The notes beneath the pieces are model-generated. The model searched no databases, was not told where the DNA came from, and was given only the letters and a program-made list of their open reading frames with translations. This document shows, piece by piece, positions 24,128 to 33,551 of a DNA stretch of 64,000 bases. The stretch comes from Owenweeksia sp. (GTDB lineage Bacteria; Bacteroidota; Bacteroidia; Flavobacteriales; Schleiferiaceae), in NCBI GenBank assembly GCA_028285465.1, contig JANQPD010000044.1, forward strand, positions 1-64,000, in the 5' to 3' direction. The position numbers were made by a program, and so were the translations under genes. Position 1 is the stretch's first letter. Each line of letters starts with the position of its first letter.

Positions 24128-25858
24128 TTAGTTTTGAGGGGCATTTCTACTTTGTTTCAACGTATTCAGCAAAAAGGAAATAAAGATCACCAGCAGGCAG
24201 CCTACCACGTTATACCAGAGGTACTCTACTTTTAAACGGGTAAACAGGGGCCATTGGTACACCTGCGCAAAATGCAGGATAAGCACGCAGGCTTCTGCAA
24301 TAAGTGCGCTCCAAAAAATAGCACGGGCTTTTATGTGTTTGATGAAAAAGGCTACTATGAAAATGCCGAGTATGGTGCCATAAAAAAGAGAGCCGAGCAC
24401 GTTCACCATTTCGATCAGGTTATCAAACAATTTGGCCACCAGGGCAAAACCTATGGCCACCGCTCCCCAGAATACCGTAAGCCACTTGGATACCCGAAGC
24501 TGCCGTGCCCCGCTTGTGTTGGGGTTGACCAGGCGTTGGTAAAAGTCTATGGAGGTAGTAGTGGCGAGGGCGTTTAACTCACCACTGGTACTGCTCATAG
24601 CCGCTGAAAAGATAAGCGCTATGATTAGTCCCACTACACCCACAGGAAGAAAATCCATCACAAAAGTGAGAAAGACATAATTTGTGTCTTTCACCTTGAA
24701 ATTGGCATCACTTTGTTTCAATAAAGCTTTTACTTCCTGCCGTAGAGCATCGTCCCGTTCCACGGCTTTCACAAAGTTTTTTTCGGTGATGGTTATAGCC
24801 GTTAGGTTTTTGCCCGAGAGGGCCTCCTGGTACTGGCTTCGCGCTTTCTGTAAGTTCTGGTATTCCGCATCGTATTTTTTTTGCAGCTGCGCCAGCCGGG
24901 GAGCATATTCAGTTTGGTACACGTCTTCAAGAGCTACCTTATTAAAGAATACAGGAGGTTGTACAAAGAGGTAAAAAACAAAAACCAGCACACCTATAAA
25001 AAGAATGAAGAACTGCATGGGTACTTTCACCAAGGCATTAAAGATCAAGCCCAGACGGCTCTCTTTCAGGCTTTTCCCGCTAAGGTAACGCTGTACCTGG
25101 CTCTGATCCGTACCGAAATAGGAAAGGGCCAAAAAAAAGCCCCCGGTAAGGCCGCTCCATACCGTGTACCGTTGATTCAGGTTAAAGTCCAGGTCGATAA
25201 CCTGCATGCGGCCTACGGCACCGGCCATACGCAGGGCATCGGGTACATTGGTGTACTCCCCCAGCCTGTCAAGCAAAAGAATAAAAGCCAACACTAAGCC
25301 TAGCATAATCACGCCCATTTGCCATTTTTGGGTGATGCTTACTGCTTTACTGCCGCCGCTAACGGTATAAATGATGACCAATACGCCAACAAAAAGATTG
25401 GTGAAGTTTAAATCCCACCCCAGCAAGGTGCTTAAAATGATGGCAGGGGCAAAGATGGTAAGTCCGGCCGCCAGTCCGCGCTGTATCAAAAAAAGAGAAG
25501 CTGCCAACAATCTCGTTCTCAAATCGAAGCGGCTTTCTAAATATTCATACGCGGTGTACACATTGAGCTTGTAATAAATAGGCAGGATAAAAGCGCAGAT
25601 AATGACTATAGCGAGGGGTAAACCAAAGTAAAACTGCACAAAACCAAGGCCCGACTCATACCCCAGGCCGGGAGCACTTAAGAAGGTGATGGCGCTCGCT
25701 TGCGTAGCCATTACAGACAAGCCTATGGTGAACCAGTTTAAATCCTTTCCTCCTCCTAAAAAGTCCTTTACTCCCTTGTTTTTACGCGTCTTCCAGGTAC
25801 CATAGGCTACAATACAAAATAGGGTACCGAAGAGTACTATCCAATCAAGCAACTGCAT
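24128..25858 (-). CDS. Sodium:solute symporter (SSS family) with insertion
   Basis: 576-residue inner-membrane Na+-coupled transporter with about 13 membrane helices. Family landmarks are DFLGGGKDLNWFTIGLSVMATQASAITFLSAPG (helix 1-2), YTAYEYLESRFDLRTR, WSGLTGGFFLALSYFGTDQSQVQRYLSGKSLKESR (the SSS signature region) and AMSSTSGELNALATTTSIDFYQR. An extra stretch of about 95 charged residues (300-393), predicted coiled-coil with heptad-like RLAQLQKKYDAEYQNLQKAR, lies between two helices and would project from the membrane. Solute unknown; by operon context it may be a sugar amide or organic acid released by the upstream deacetylase. ATG start touches the stop of the 33-aa gene with no gap. Confidence 0.88.
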   Translation of the reverse strand: MQLLDWIVLFGTLFCIVAYGTWKTRKNKGVKDFLGGGKDLNWFTIGLSVMATQASAITFLSAPGLGYESGLGFVQFYFGLPLAIVIICAFILPIYYKLNVYTAYEYLESRFDLRTRLLAASLFLIQRGLAAGLTIFAPAIILSTLLGWDLNFTNLFVGVLVIIYTVSGGSKAVSITQKWQMGVIMLGLVLAFILLLDRLGEYTNVPDALRMAGAVGRMQVIDLDFNLNQRYTVWSGLTGGFFLALSYFGTDQSQVQRYLSGKSLKESRLGLIFNALVKVPMQFFILFIGVLVFVFYLFVQPPVFFNKVALEDVYQTEYAPRLAQLQKKYDAEYQNLQKARSQYQEALSGKNLTAITITEKNFVKAVERDDALRQEVKALLKQSDANFKVKDTNYVFLTFVMDFLPVGVVGLIIALIFSAAMSSTSGELNALATTTSIDFYQRLVNPNTSGARQLRVSKWLTVFWGAVAIGFALVAKLFDNLIEMVNVLGSLFYGTILGIFIVAFFIKHIKARAIFWSALIAEACVLILHFAQVYQWPLFTRLKVEYLWYNVVGCLLVIFISFLLNTLKQSRNAPQN

Positions 25859-25960
25859 CTACGCGTAGTATTGGGTAATGAAATAGAAGAGAATGATCTC
25901 TAAAAAAAGCACCAGCAATACCAGGGTATACAACTGTTTCCAATTTGTAAACAACCTCAT
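25859..25960 (-). CDS. 33-aa single-span membrane peptide
   Basis: A short complete gene: ATG at 25960, TAG ending at 25859. The product begins MRLFTNWKQLYTLVLLVLFL, contains one hydrophobic helix of about 21 residues, and ends ITQYYA. Its ATG overlaps the TGA of the deacetylase gene (ATGA), and its TAG is directly followed by the ATG of the symporter, so all three are spaced as a translationally coupled unit. Such exact packing is hard to explain by chance. It may be a small subunit or regulator of the symporter. I do not recognise a family. Confidence 0.7.
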   Translation of the reverse strand: MRLFTNWKQLYTLVLLVLFLEIILFYFITQYYA

Positions 25961-28437
25961 GACCGGGGTTTTGGGGTATAGCTCAGCAAATTGGCCAAAA
26001 GGCGGTAAGCCCCGGGTACCCCTGCCGGCAACTCCCTGAAAAAGGAAATACCCGTATATATAAAAGCTCCTTTACCATAATCTGCTACCAGAAGCCCCCC
26101 CGGTAAGTCCTGCTCGCCTTCATCATGCCAGGCCAGGGGAGTTTCGTAAGCTTCATCCCACTCGTCGGCAAAGTAAAGGCCACGTTCCTGTACCCAATCC
26201 TTAAAATCATCTTCCGTAAGCGTATTTGGGGAATTAAGTACCTCATGATCAGGCAATAAGAACATAGCCCGGGCATCCTCCTCCGTCACTCTTTTGCGAC
26301 TCAGGCTAAACGGATAAGGGCCGATATCCGTGCTCAATAAGTCTCGGGAGCGCGTATTGTACTGCACAATGTATGTGCCTCCGTTTTTCATGTATTCGAG
26401 GAGTATAGCATTGACTGAGGGAAGCCAATCTACCGTATTATACGCCCTTATGCCAGCCACGATTGCCTGGTACTCATGCAGGTCATAGGTACGCACTTTT
26501 TCTTCATCCAGCACATCTACCGCATAACCCATTTGCCGGATAGCTTCCGGCACCTTATCGCCTGCTCCCATAAGGTAAGCGATCTTGCTGCCTCTTTTGG
26601 CCAGTGGAAAGCTTACCAGTTTGGGTCTGGCCTTATTGAAGACAACCCGCTTGTCGATATGCGGGTAATCCAGCTCGGTCATTTCCATAACCGGAACACC
26701 CATGCCTTCTTCTTTGTAGGTCATGCTCAAATACGCCACACTGCTGCTATCCCTAGGCTCTATAGTTACCTGCACTTCTTTTCTTTGCTCCGCTGCCGGC
26801 AGGTTTACCCGGGCAGGTGTGAGTATAAAACCCGGTGCGTTTAGTTCTATAATACGGGCCTGCTTCCCGTAGTTCGTAAAAAGCACCGATAACTTTTGTG
26901 CAGTGGCGCTGGTAAAAACGAGGTTTTCCTCAGAAATGCTCGCTAAAACAGGAGGTACCACCGCTACCGGTTTTTCTATTTCTCCTTCTACCCTATCGGA
27001 ATATTTATAGCGCAAAGGCCTTTGCATTTCTACCCTCTGATCACCGATCATCACTTCAAAAAGGGCGTACAGAACCGGGTCATTTTCAGGTTTACCCAGG
27101 TTATCGGGATCCTCCAAACGGAAGAGGGCATCGTACTCTTTTTTCAGCCAATACGCCTGGCTGCTTAATCCCGGGTGGATGTATATCTTTCCTGTATACT
27201 GCTGCAGGGTATTTACGAGGCTTTGGTTCACCTCTTCTGACCAGAGTATACGCCCTGTTCTATCCGCAATTGTCATTTTTTTAAGCGTAGCAGGCCGTGT
27301 GCCCCGCTGCAAGATCTCCAGGCGAAAAGCTAAAGAATCCTGCTCGCTCACCAGTTCCCGGGCACCAAGTGCTTCTGCACGCAGACCGCTTACCATACAA
27401 AGTATCTTCTTGATCTTTTCCCGAAATACGTTTCGCTGAAAATCATCTTCTATAGCCGCGGCTTGCTTTTTAAGCCTCAGAAGTGCTTCCAGGCTTTTTT
27501 CCGGTTGCCGGAAATCAAAGGCATGGAGCGCCTCAGCCAGTTCTTGATCAATTTCTTTCGCCCCATATGCCGCCCAATTTTGGGGTATGCCTTCGAAAAC
27601 ATCGCCAAGCGCTTTTTTGCCCTTCACATATTTCAAGTATTCCTTTTGACTTCCGCGGGCAATGGATACACCAAACCCCTGGCTTTTATGCTGGGTACGG
27701 CTTAAGGAGGCAAGCTCGTTGTACGATTTCCCCAGGTTTGCGTCATAGCCTCCTACATCCATAACCAGGTAATCGTTGCTATGCCTTGCCAGGCTGTCTA
27801 GCGGAAGGCCCCACCAGGTACTCGTATTCCAATACAGGCGATCGGGCTGCCAGGTATGCAATCCGCTTTGAAGTTGTTGAGGCTGATAACGTGCATCCCC
27901 GGCCAGGTCGAAAGCTTCTTCCGCCAATAGGGCGGAAGCAGTGTGGTGCCCATGTCCGGCTCGCTTATCCGGAGGAAAGCGCGTGATAATGATGTGCGGT
28001 TTAAATTTTCTTATCACATATACCACATCAGCCAACACTTCTTCTTTACGCCACTTATCAAAGGTTTCGGTTGCCGTTTTAGAGTACCCAAAATCAACCG
28101 CACGGGTAAAAAACTGGGTACCGCCATCTATTGCCCTGGCCTGCATCAACTCCTGCGTGCGCAAAACACCCAGCTTGTCACCCAATTCATTTCCAATCAG
28201 GTTTTGCCCCCCATCGCCTCGCGTAAGCGATAAATAAGCTGTTTCCGCCCCGGCTCCATTTGACAGATATGAGATCAAGCGGGTGTTTTCATCATCCGGG
28301 TGTGCTGCCACATACAAAACCCGCGCAGGGTTGGTGAGTTTCTTTAATTCATGCACTATTTCCGTACTGCTCTGGCTCTTTCCGCCAGGCATGAAAAAGA
28401 GACAAGCCAATGTGAAACAAAAAAATTGCTTTTGCAT
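25957..28437 (-). CDS. PIG-L/LmbE-family deacetylase, large exported form
   Basis: 826-residue secreted or periplasmic protein. Signal peptide residues 1-21. The N-terminal LmbE domain contains the zinc motif AAHPDDE (His46, Asp48, Asp49) and the distal HGHHTASALLAEEAF segment at about residue 172; the family removes N-acetyl groups from amino sugars or related amides. A beta-sandwich middle region follows. The C-terminal 200 residues (YQAIVAGIRAYNT, NGGTYIVQYNT, GKGAFIYTGISFFRELPAG) resemble the ThuA/GATase-like fold. Such large two-domain forms are frequent in Bacteroidota. It starts a run that continues with the 33-aa peptide, the symporter and the lyase-like gene. Confidence 0.85.
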   Translation of the reverse strand: MQKQFFCFTLACLFFMPGGKSQSSTEIVHELKKLTNPARVLYVAAHPDDENTRLISYLSNGAGAETAYLSLTRGDGGQNLIGNELGDKLGVLRTQELMQARAIDGGTQFFTRAVDFGYSKTATETFDKWRKEEVLADVVYVIRKFKPHIIITRFPPDKRAGHGHHTASALLAEEAFDLAGDARYQPQQLQSGLHTWQPDRLYWNTSTWWGLPLDSLARHSNDYLVMDVGGYDANLGKSYNELASLSRTQHKSQGFGVSIARGSQKEYLKYVKGKKALGDVFEGIPQNWAAYGAKEIDQELAEALHAFDFRQPEKSLEALLRLKKQAAAIEDDFQRNVFREKIKKILCMVSGLRAEALGARELVSEQDSLAFRLEILQRGTRPATLKKMTIADRTGRILWSEEVNQSLVNTLQQYTGKIYIHPGLSSQAYWLKKEYDALFRLEDPDNLGKPENDPVLYALFEVMIGDQRVEMQRPLRYKYSDRVEGEIEKPVAVVPPVLASISEENLVFTSATAQKLSVLFTNYGKQARIIELNAPGFILTPARVNLPAAEQRKEVQVTIEPRDSSSVAYLSMTYKEEGMGVPVMEMTELDYPHIDKRVVFNKARPKLVSFPLAKRGSKIAYLMGAGDKVPEAIRQMGYAVDVLDEEKVRTYDLHEYQAIVAGIRAYNTVDWLPSVNAILLEYMKNGGTYIVQYNTRSRDLLSTDIGPYPFSLSRKRVTEEDARAMFLLPDHEVLNSPNTLTEDDFKDWVQERGLYFADEWDEAYETPLAWHDEGEQDLPGGLLVADYGKGAFIYTGISFFRELPAGVPGAYRLLANLLSYTPKPRS

Positions 28438-28530
28438 AAGGGATTTTTACTGGGTGCGCTAAAATAGCAATCTGTTTTCAGGATGTGGTAAAATCCGCTT
28501 TATGATGTCTTATACCATTGACAACTTCTA

Positions 28531-28555
28531 TTAGCTGTTAGCTGTTTGTTAGCTG
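28531..28555 (+). repeat. Three direct copies of TTAGCTG upstream of the subtilase
   Basis: TTAGCTG starts at 28531, 28538 and 28549, in the divergent region between the deacetylase and the subtilase gene, 59-83 bases before the subtilase ATG. Spacings are 7 and 11 bases. This could be a regulator-binding array or simple slippage. Confidence 0.45.
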
Positions 28556-28613
28556 TATGACATCGTTTTGTTACCCAAGCCGTATTTTAGTAGTCCCTAA
28601 AATTCAACGTTCT

Positions 28614-31600
28614 ATGATTAAAAAACTACTGCTCAGTGTTTTATGCACTGGAATGACTGTAATTTCTTACAGCCAGAATGAAGAAGGCAAACATGAAGGA
28701 GCACTGTTGCTCACAAACCACACAGTAGTACTAAGTGATTCTGAACCAACACTTAACCGTTTGCCCTTTTTTGATGGGAAAGTGTACCTGGTAATACAGG
28801 GCATCAACCACAAACTGGACGCAGAAGCCGTACCGGGTTTGACGTACTTAGAGTACCTTCCGAAAAATGCAGCACTCTTTAGCCTGGATTACAACAAAGC
28901 GGAAAGTATTTTAACCCGTTTACAGAGTTGGGATGCACGTATGGCACCCCTGGAAAGCGAATGGAAGCTCTCCAAAAGATTGTTTACGGGAGACATTCCC
29001 TCCTGGGCCTGGTTGGATAACAGTACCATAAAGATTTGGCTGGGCTTGCATAAAGATGTTTCCCTGGTAAAAGCCCGGGCTGCATTGAAGCTTAACGGCC
29101 TGGAAATTTTAGAAACAGATCAGCAACACAATCTTATAGCCGTGCGTGTAAAGGCGGACGAAGCGACTGCATTGGGGCGTTATCCTTTTGTGATGCATGT
29201 ACAGGAAATGGAAGATCCGGGGAGCCCGGAAAATTGGACGGCCCGTACCAGCCATCGCATTAATTATTTGCAAAGCGAAATACCGGGCAACTCAAAATAT
29301 GACGGCAGCGGCGTAACCCTGAGTTTAGGAGACGATGGGGCCATCGGACCACATATAGATTACAACGGCCGCCTTGATCAATCCAGCGCAACGGCCTCAA
29401 CCGGTGATCATGGTGACCACGTAGCCGGAACTATTTTCGGAGCGGGCAACCTGGATCCCAGGGGCCAGGGAATGGCACCCGGGGCAGATATTGTGTATTA
29501 TACTTACCCGGCCAACCTGAGCACCACGGACAGCGACTACAATTCGAAAAACGTAAGACTCACTTCCTCCTCTTACAGCAATGGTTGCAATGCGGGTTAC
29601 ACCAATTTCACCCGGCAGATGGATCAGGATTATATAGACAACCCTAACCTGATCCATGTTTTCTCTGCAGGAAATAGTGGCACCAGTAATTGCAATTACG
29701 GAGCAGGTTCCGGATGGGGCAACGTAACCGGGGGACATAAGATTGCTAAAAATGTAGTGGCTGTAGCCAACCTTACACGTCTGGATGGACTGGCTAGCAG
29801 TTCCAGTCGTGGGCCGGCTAATGATGGAAGGATCAAACCGGATGTAGGTGCCGTTGGTACCAGTGTATATAGTACCACTAACCCTAATGCGTACACATTA
29901 AAAACAGGGACATCTATGTCGTGCCCCGGAACAAGTGGCACTCTAGCCGTTCTGTACGAAGCGTATAAAGCCAACAACGGAGGTACTGAACCAAACGGGG
30001 CCCTCTTAAAAGCCATTTTGATGAACTCAGCCGAAGACCTGGGGAATCCCGGCCCTGATTTTCGTTTCGGTTACGGGCGCATAAACGCACGCAAGGCCTT
30101 ACAGATTATTGAGAATGGGGATTATATTACGGGTAGCCTAAGCAATGCCGGAGTTGATCAACACACCCTTACCATTCCGGGCAATGTGGCACAAGCGAAA
30201 ATCATGCTTTATTGGGGAGATGTACCTGCCAGCACCATTGCCGCCAGAGCCCTGGTAAACGACCTGGATATGACCGTTACGTATAACGGCAATACCCTCC
30301 TTCCCCTGGTGCTGGACCCAACTCCGGTTGGGAGTAACCTCAATGCGAATGCCGTTCCTGCGCGCGATAGCCTCAACAACACGGAACAGATCGTTATTGA
30401 TAACCCGGCAGCCGGCGACCTTACGGTAAATGTGCAGGCATTCAATGTTCCCCAGGGTACGCAGAGCTATTATATTGTATATACTTTCGTAGAAGATGAA
30501 GTAGTACTCACTCATCCGGTTGGAGGCGAAAAATTTGTACCGGGTACCACCGAGATCATTCGTTGGGATACCCCACAGGGTACAGGAACGTTCACCCTTG
30601 AATACAGCACGGATAACGGTGTGAGTTGGAACAACATCAGCAGCACCATTCCTGCTACTTCGCGCCACTTCAATTGGAATGTGCCAAATACCGTAACAGG
30701 AGAAGCCAAAGTACGGGTAAGCAGGGGCAATGCCAGTAATAGCCCGGGTACTTTTACCATTGTAGGTGTACCGGGTAATCTTCAGTACGTAAGTGCCTGC
30801 CCGGATACCCTGACCATAAGTTGGGATGTGGTACCGCAAGCTGCGGGTTACGTAGTCTATCGTTTGGGAAACAGGTATATGGATTCCATTGACTATACCG
30901 TTTCCAATGTATACCGTGCCGGAGGTGTGCCCAGTATCGGGGAAGAGTGGTTTAGTGTAGCTGCCGTAACTGCTGATGGTGGCATCGGGCTAAGAGCCAA
31001 TGCACGGGAGCGTCCTACCGGGGTATTCAACTGTATTGTAAAAGAAGACCTGGCTGTAGACGCTATTCTCTCTCCTCCAAGTGGAGAACTGCCCGATTGT
31101 TTCAACCTGTCCAATATTCCCATAAGGGCCAACATTGTCAATAATGGAGTAGACAGCTTGTTTGGGTTTACCATAGGGTACATCTTCAACAATGGTGTGC
31201 CTGTGCTTACCTCCTTTACCGATACATTAGCCCCCGGGGATATGTATGCCTTTACTTCTAACGCTTCGGTGAGTGTTACAACAGGAAGTATTTCAAGTAC
31301 TAAGCTATGGGCCGCCGCCAACAATGATCAAAACCCGTACAATGACACCATTACTTTAAACTCCTTACTCTATTCAGGGCAAACGGTAGGCATTCCTTAT
31401 GCAGATGATTTCGAGAACAGCGTTCCCCTGTGCAATACATCTTCAAATTGCGGTCAGACCGTTTGTGGCTTATCCGGGGGATGGCGGAACATTACCAGCG
31501 GAACTTTTGATGCAATTGACTGGAGGGGAAATAACGGGAGTACTCCTTCACAGGCAACAGGCCCCAGTGTAGACTTCAACCCAGGTACGGCTAATGGAAG

Positions 31601-33503
31601 ATACCTTTACCTGGAAGCTTCTGCTTGTTTTGAGCAACAGGGCATGTTGCAAACCCCCTGTTTTGATCTAAGCACATCCACCAGCCCTCTTTTTAGTTTT
31701 TATTATCATATGCTAGGCAACTTTATGGGAAGCTTGTCTGTAGATGTTTACGATGGCGACAAGTGGCACATGGATGTTATTCAACCCATTGCAGGTAACC
31801 AGGGAAATACCTGGCTGAAAGCCGAAGTTGACCTGACCAACTTTGCAGGCAGTACGGTTATTGTAAGATTCAGGGGCAATACCGGGTCTGACTTCAGTAG
31901 CGATATAGCCATCGACAACATTAACCTGATTGAAAACTCAGCGGCTCCTGTTAGTGCTTTTACAGCAGATGCCAATACTACTTGTATAAATGGAACGGTT
32001 GGGTTTAGTGATGTGAGCACCAATTTTCCCAATAGCTGGTTGTGGAGGGTAAGCCCCGCTGCCAATGCTCTTTTTGTAAATAACGACAGTACCAGCGCTA
32101 ACGTAGAGATCACCTTTACTGCAGCCGGTAATTACGACATTACCTTGATCAGCAGCAACAGTAATGGCAGCGATACATTGGTTCAAGCTGCCTTCGTAAC
32201 CGCCAGCGCCGGAGCTTCCCTGAGCGCTTTCGAAGGGTTTGAACCTTCGGGAATACCCCAAGACTGGGCCATTGTGAACCCCGATGGATTTACAGCCTGG
32301 AACAGCGCGCAGGTAATAGGAAGCAATGGAACCTCAACTATATCTGCCTTTTTCGATCACTTCATTAATCCAACCATAGGAAGCCGGGACGACCTGATCG
32401 GGATCAACGTAGACCTTCTAAACGAAACGAACCCCCTACTTTATTTTGATGTGGCCTATGCGCAGGGGCTGAACAATATCGATGATTCCCTGATCATCAT
32501 GGTATCCACCAATTGCGGCACGGATTTTATCCGCACAGCATACGCCAAAGGGGGCAGTGCCCTGGCCACGGTTAATCCAAGAGGCAGTAAATTCATTCCC
32601 CAATCGGCTGGCGACTGGCGTAGCGACAGCCTGGACCTAAGCCCTTATGTGGGTACAAACATCAAAGTGAACTTCGTAACCAAAAGCAGCCGTGGCAACG
32701 CGCTATACCTCGATAACATCCAACTGGTAAATGGAAATGTGCAGGCACCTGTAGCGGATATCCTCTATAACAATGCAGATGTTTGTGTAAGGGATACGGC
32801 TACCTTCAGTGTTCCAACACCTGGAGCAGGCGTACAGTATAGCTGGACTTTTGGCAACCTGGCTTCTCCTAATATTGCTACCGGGCCAGGGCCGCATAAA
32901 GTCATATACCTGGCCAGCAGCAGCCAGCAGGTTGTTACGTTAACAGCTACCAATCCGGGAGGACGCTCTACCGATGAATTGGTATTGGCGGTGGGGCAAA
33001 CACCTATTGCCCTGAATTCTTTTCAAACAAACGGGTTACAGGTTGACTTTACCGACCTGAGCATTAATATTCCCACTTCCTGGCTCTGGACCTTTGGCGA
33101 TGGTGACTCCTCTACGGCCCAAAGCCCCAGCCACACCTATGCCACCGGAGGTACCTATACAGTGGTACAAACGGCATCCAATAGCTGCGGAAGTACGGAT
33201 AGAACGGTAACTGTAAACGTATCGGGTATTGGCCTGGAAGAAGCTGGTAACATTGGTGGAATAAGCTTATACCCTAACCCGAGCAAAGGAGCGTTTACGT
33301 TTTCTGTGCATATGCGCACCGGTGAAAAAGGACGCTTGCAAATAAGTGACCTGAGCGGAAGAGTATTACGTATTGAAGACATCCAACTCAAAGCAGGGGA
33401 AAATAAACTTCCCCTTGACCTTTCCAATGCCGCGCAAGGCATATACCTGCTTACTTTAAAAACAGATACAGGCGAAAAAAGCATCCGGGCTTTTAAAGAG
33501 TAA
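28614..33503 (+). CDS. Secreted S8 subtilisin-like protease, T9SS cargo
   Basis: 1629-residue serine protease. The signal peptide MIKKLLLSVLCTGMTVISYS begins at the ATG at 28614; the open frame starts 19 codons earlier but those residues precede the signal. A prodomain (about 25-220) is followed by the S8 domain: Asp in LSLGDDGA (240/241), His in DHGDHVAGT (266), oxyanion Asn in SAGNSG (354), and Ser in GTSMSCPGT (434). Then come Ig-like sandwiches, a CARDB-like part, MAM/choice-of-anchor regions (LFSFYYHMLGNFMGSLSVDV) and PKD domains (WLWTFGDGDSSTAQSPSHTY). The C-terminal type-A sorting domain is LYPNPSKGAFTFSV. It should be an extracellular or surface protease in peptide scavenging. Confidence 0.92.
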   Translation: MIKKLLLSVLCTGMTVISYSQNEEGKHEGALLLTNHTVVLSDSEPTLNRLPFFDGKVYLVIQGINHKLDAEAVPGLTYLEYLPKNAALFSLDYNKAESILTRLQSWDARMAPLESEWKLSKRLFTGDIPSWAWLDNSTIKIWLGLHKDVSLVKARAALKLNGLEILETDQQHNLIAVRVKADEATALGRYPFVMHVQEMEDPGSPENWTARTSHRINYLQSEIPGNSKYDGSGVTLSLGDDGAIGPHIDYNGRLDQSSATASTGDHGDHVAGTIFGAGNLDPRGQGMAPGADIVYYTYPANLSTTDSDYNSKNVRLTSSSYSNGCNAGYTNFTRQMDQDYIDNPNLIHVFSAGNSGTSNCNYGAGSGWGNVTGGHKIAKNVVAVANLTRLDGLASSSSRGPANDGRIKPDVGAVGTSVYSTTNPNAYTLKTGTSMSCPGTSGTLAVLYEAYKANNGGTEPNGALLKAILMNSAEDLGNPGPDFRFGYGRINARKALQIIENGDYITGSLSNAGVDQHTLTIPGNVAQAKIMLYWGDVPASTIAARALVNDLDMTVTYNGNTLLPLVLDPTPVGSNLNANAVPARDSLNNTEQIVIDNPAAGDLTVNVQAFNVPQGTQSYYIVYTFVEDEVVLTHPVGGEKFVPGTTEIIRWDTPQGTGTFTLEYSTDNGVSWNNISSTIPATSRHFNWNVPNTVTGEAKVRVSRGNASNSPGTFTIVGVPGNLQYVSACPDTLTISWDVVPQAAGYVVYRLGNRYMDSIDYTVSNVYRAGGVPSIGEEWFSVAAVTADGGIGLRANARERPTGVFNCIVKEDLAVDAILSPPSGELPDCFNLSNIPIRANIVNNGVDSLFGFTIGYIFNNGVPVLTSFTDTLAPGDMYAFTSNASVSVTTGSISSTKLWAAANNDQNPYNDTITLNSLLYSGQTVGIPYADDFENSVPLCNTSSNCGQTVCGLSGGWRNITSGTFDAIDWRGNNGSTPSQATGPSVDFNPGTANGRYLYLEASACFEQQGMLQTPCFDLSTSTSPLFSFYYHMLGNFMGSLSVDVYDGDKWHMDVIQPIAGNQGNTWLKAEVDLTNFAGSTVIVRFRGNTGSDFSSDIAIDNINLIENSAAPVSAFTADANTTCINGTVGFSDVSTNFPNSWLWRVSPAANALFVNNDSTSANVEITFTAAGNYDITLISSNSNGSDTLVQAAFVTASAGASLSAFEGFEPSGIPQDWAIVNPDGFTAWNSAQVIGSNGTSTISAFFDHFINPTIGSRDDLIGINVDLLNETNPLLYFDVAYAQGLNNIDDSLIIMVSTNCGTDFIRTAYAKGGSALATVNPRGSKFIPQSAGDWRSDSLDLSPYVGTNIKVNFVTKSSRGNALYLDNIQLVNGNVQAPVADILYNNADVCVRDTATFSVPTPGAGVQYSWTFGNLASPNIATGPGPHKVIYLASSSQQVVTLTATNPGGRSTDELVLAVGQTPIALNSFQTNGLQVDFTDLSINIPTSWLWTFGDGDSSTAQSPSHTYATGGTYTVVQTASNSCGSTDRTVTVNVSGIGLEEAGNIGGISLYPNPSKGAFTFSVHMRTGEKGRLQISDLSGRVLRIEDIQLKAGENKLPLDLSNAAQGIYLLTLKTDTGEKSIRAFKE

Positions 33504-33519
33504 AACGATTACATTTAGC

Positions 33520-33551
33520 AAAAGCCGCTCTTTAAACAGGAGCGGCTTTTT
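33520..33551. terminator. Bidirectional terminator between subtilase and symporter
   Basis: A perfect 11-bp stem (AAAAGCCGCTC with GAGCGGCTTTT) around a 9-base loop, followed by a T-run on the plus strand and preceded by A residues that serve the minus strand. The minus-strand symporter stop codon (33532-33534) lies within the loop. Confidence 0.8.
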
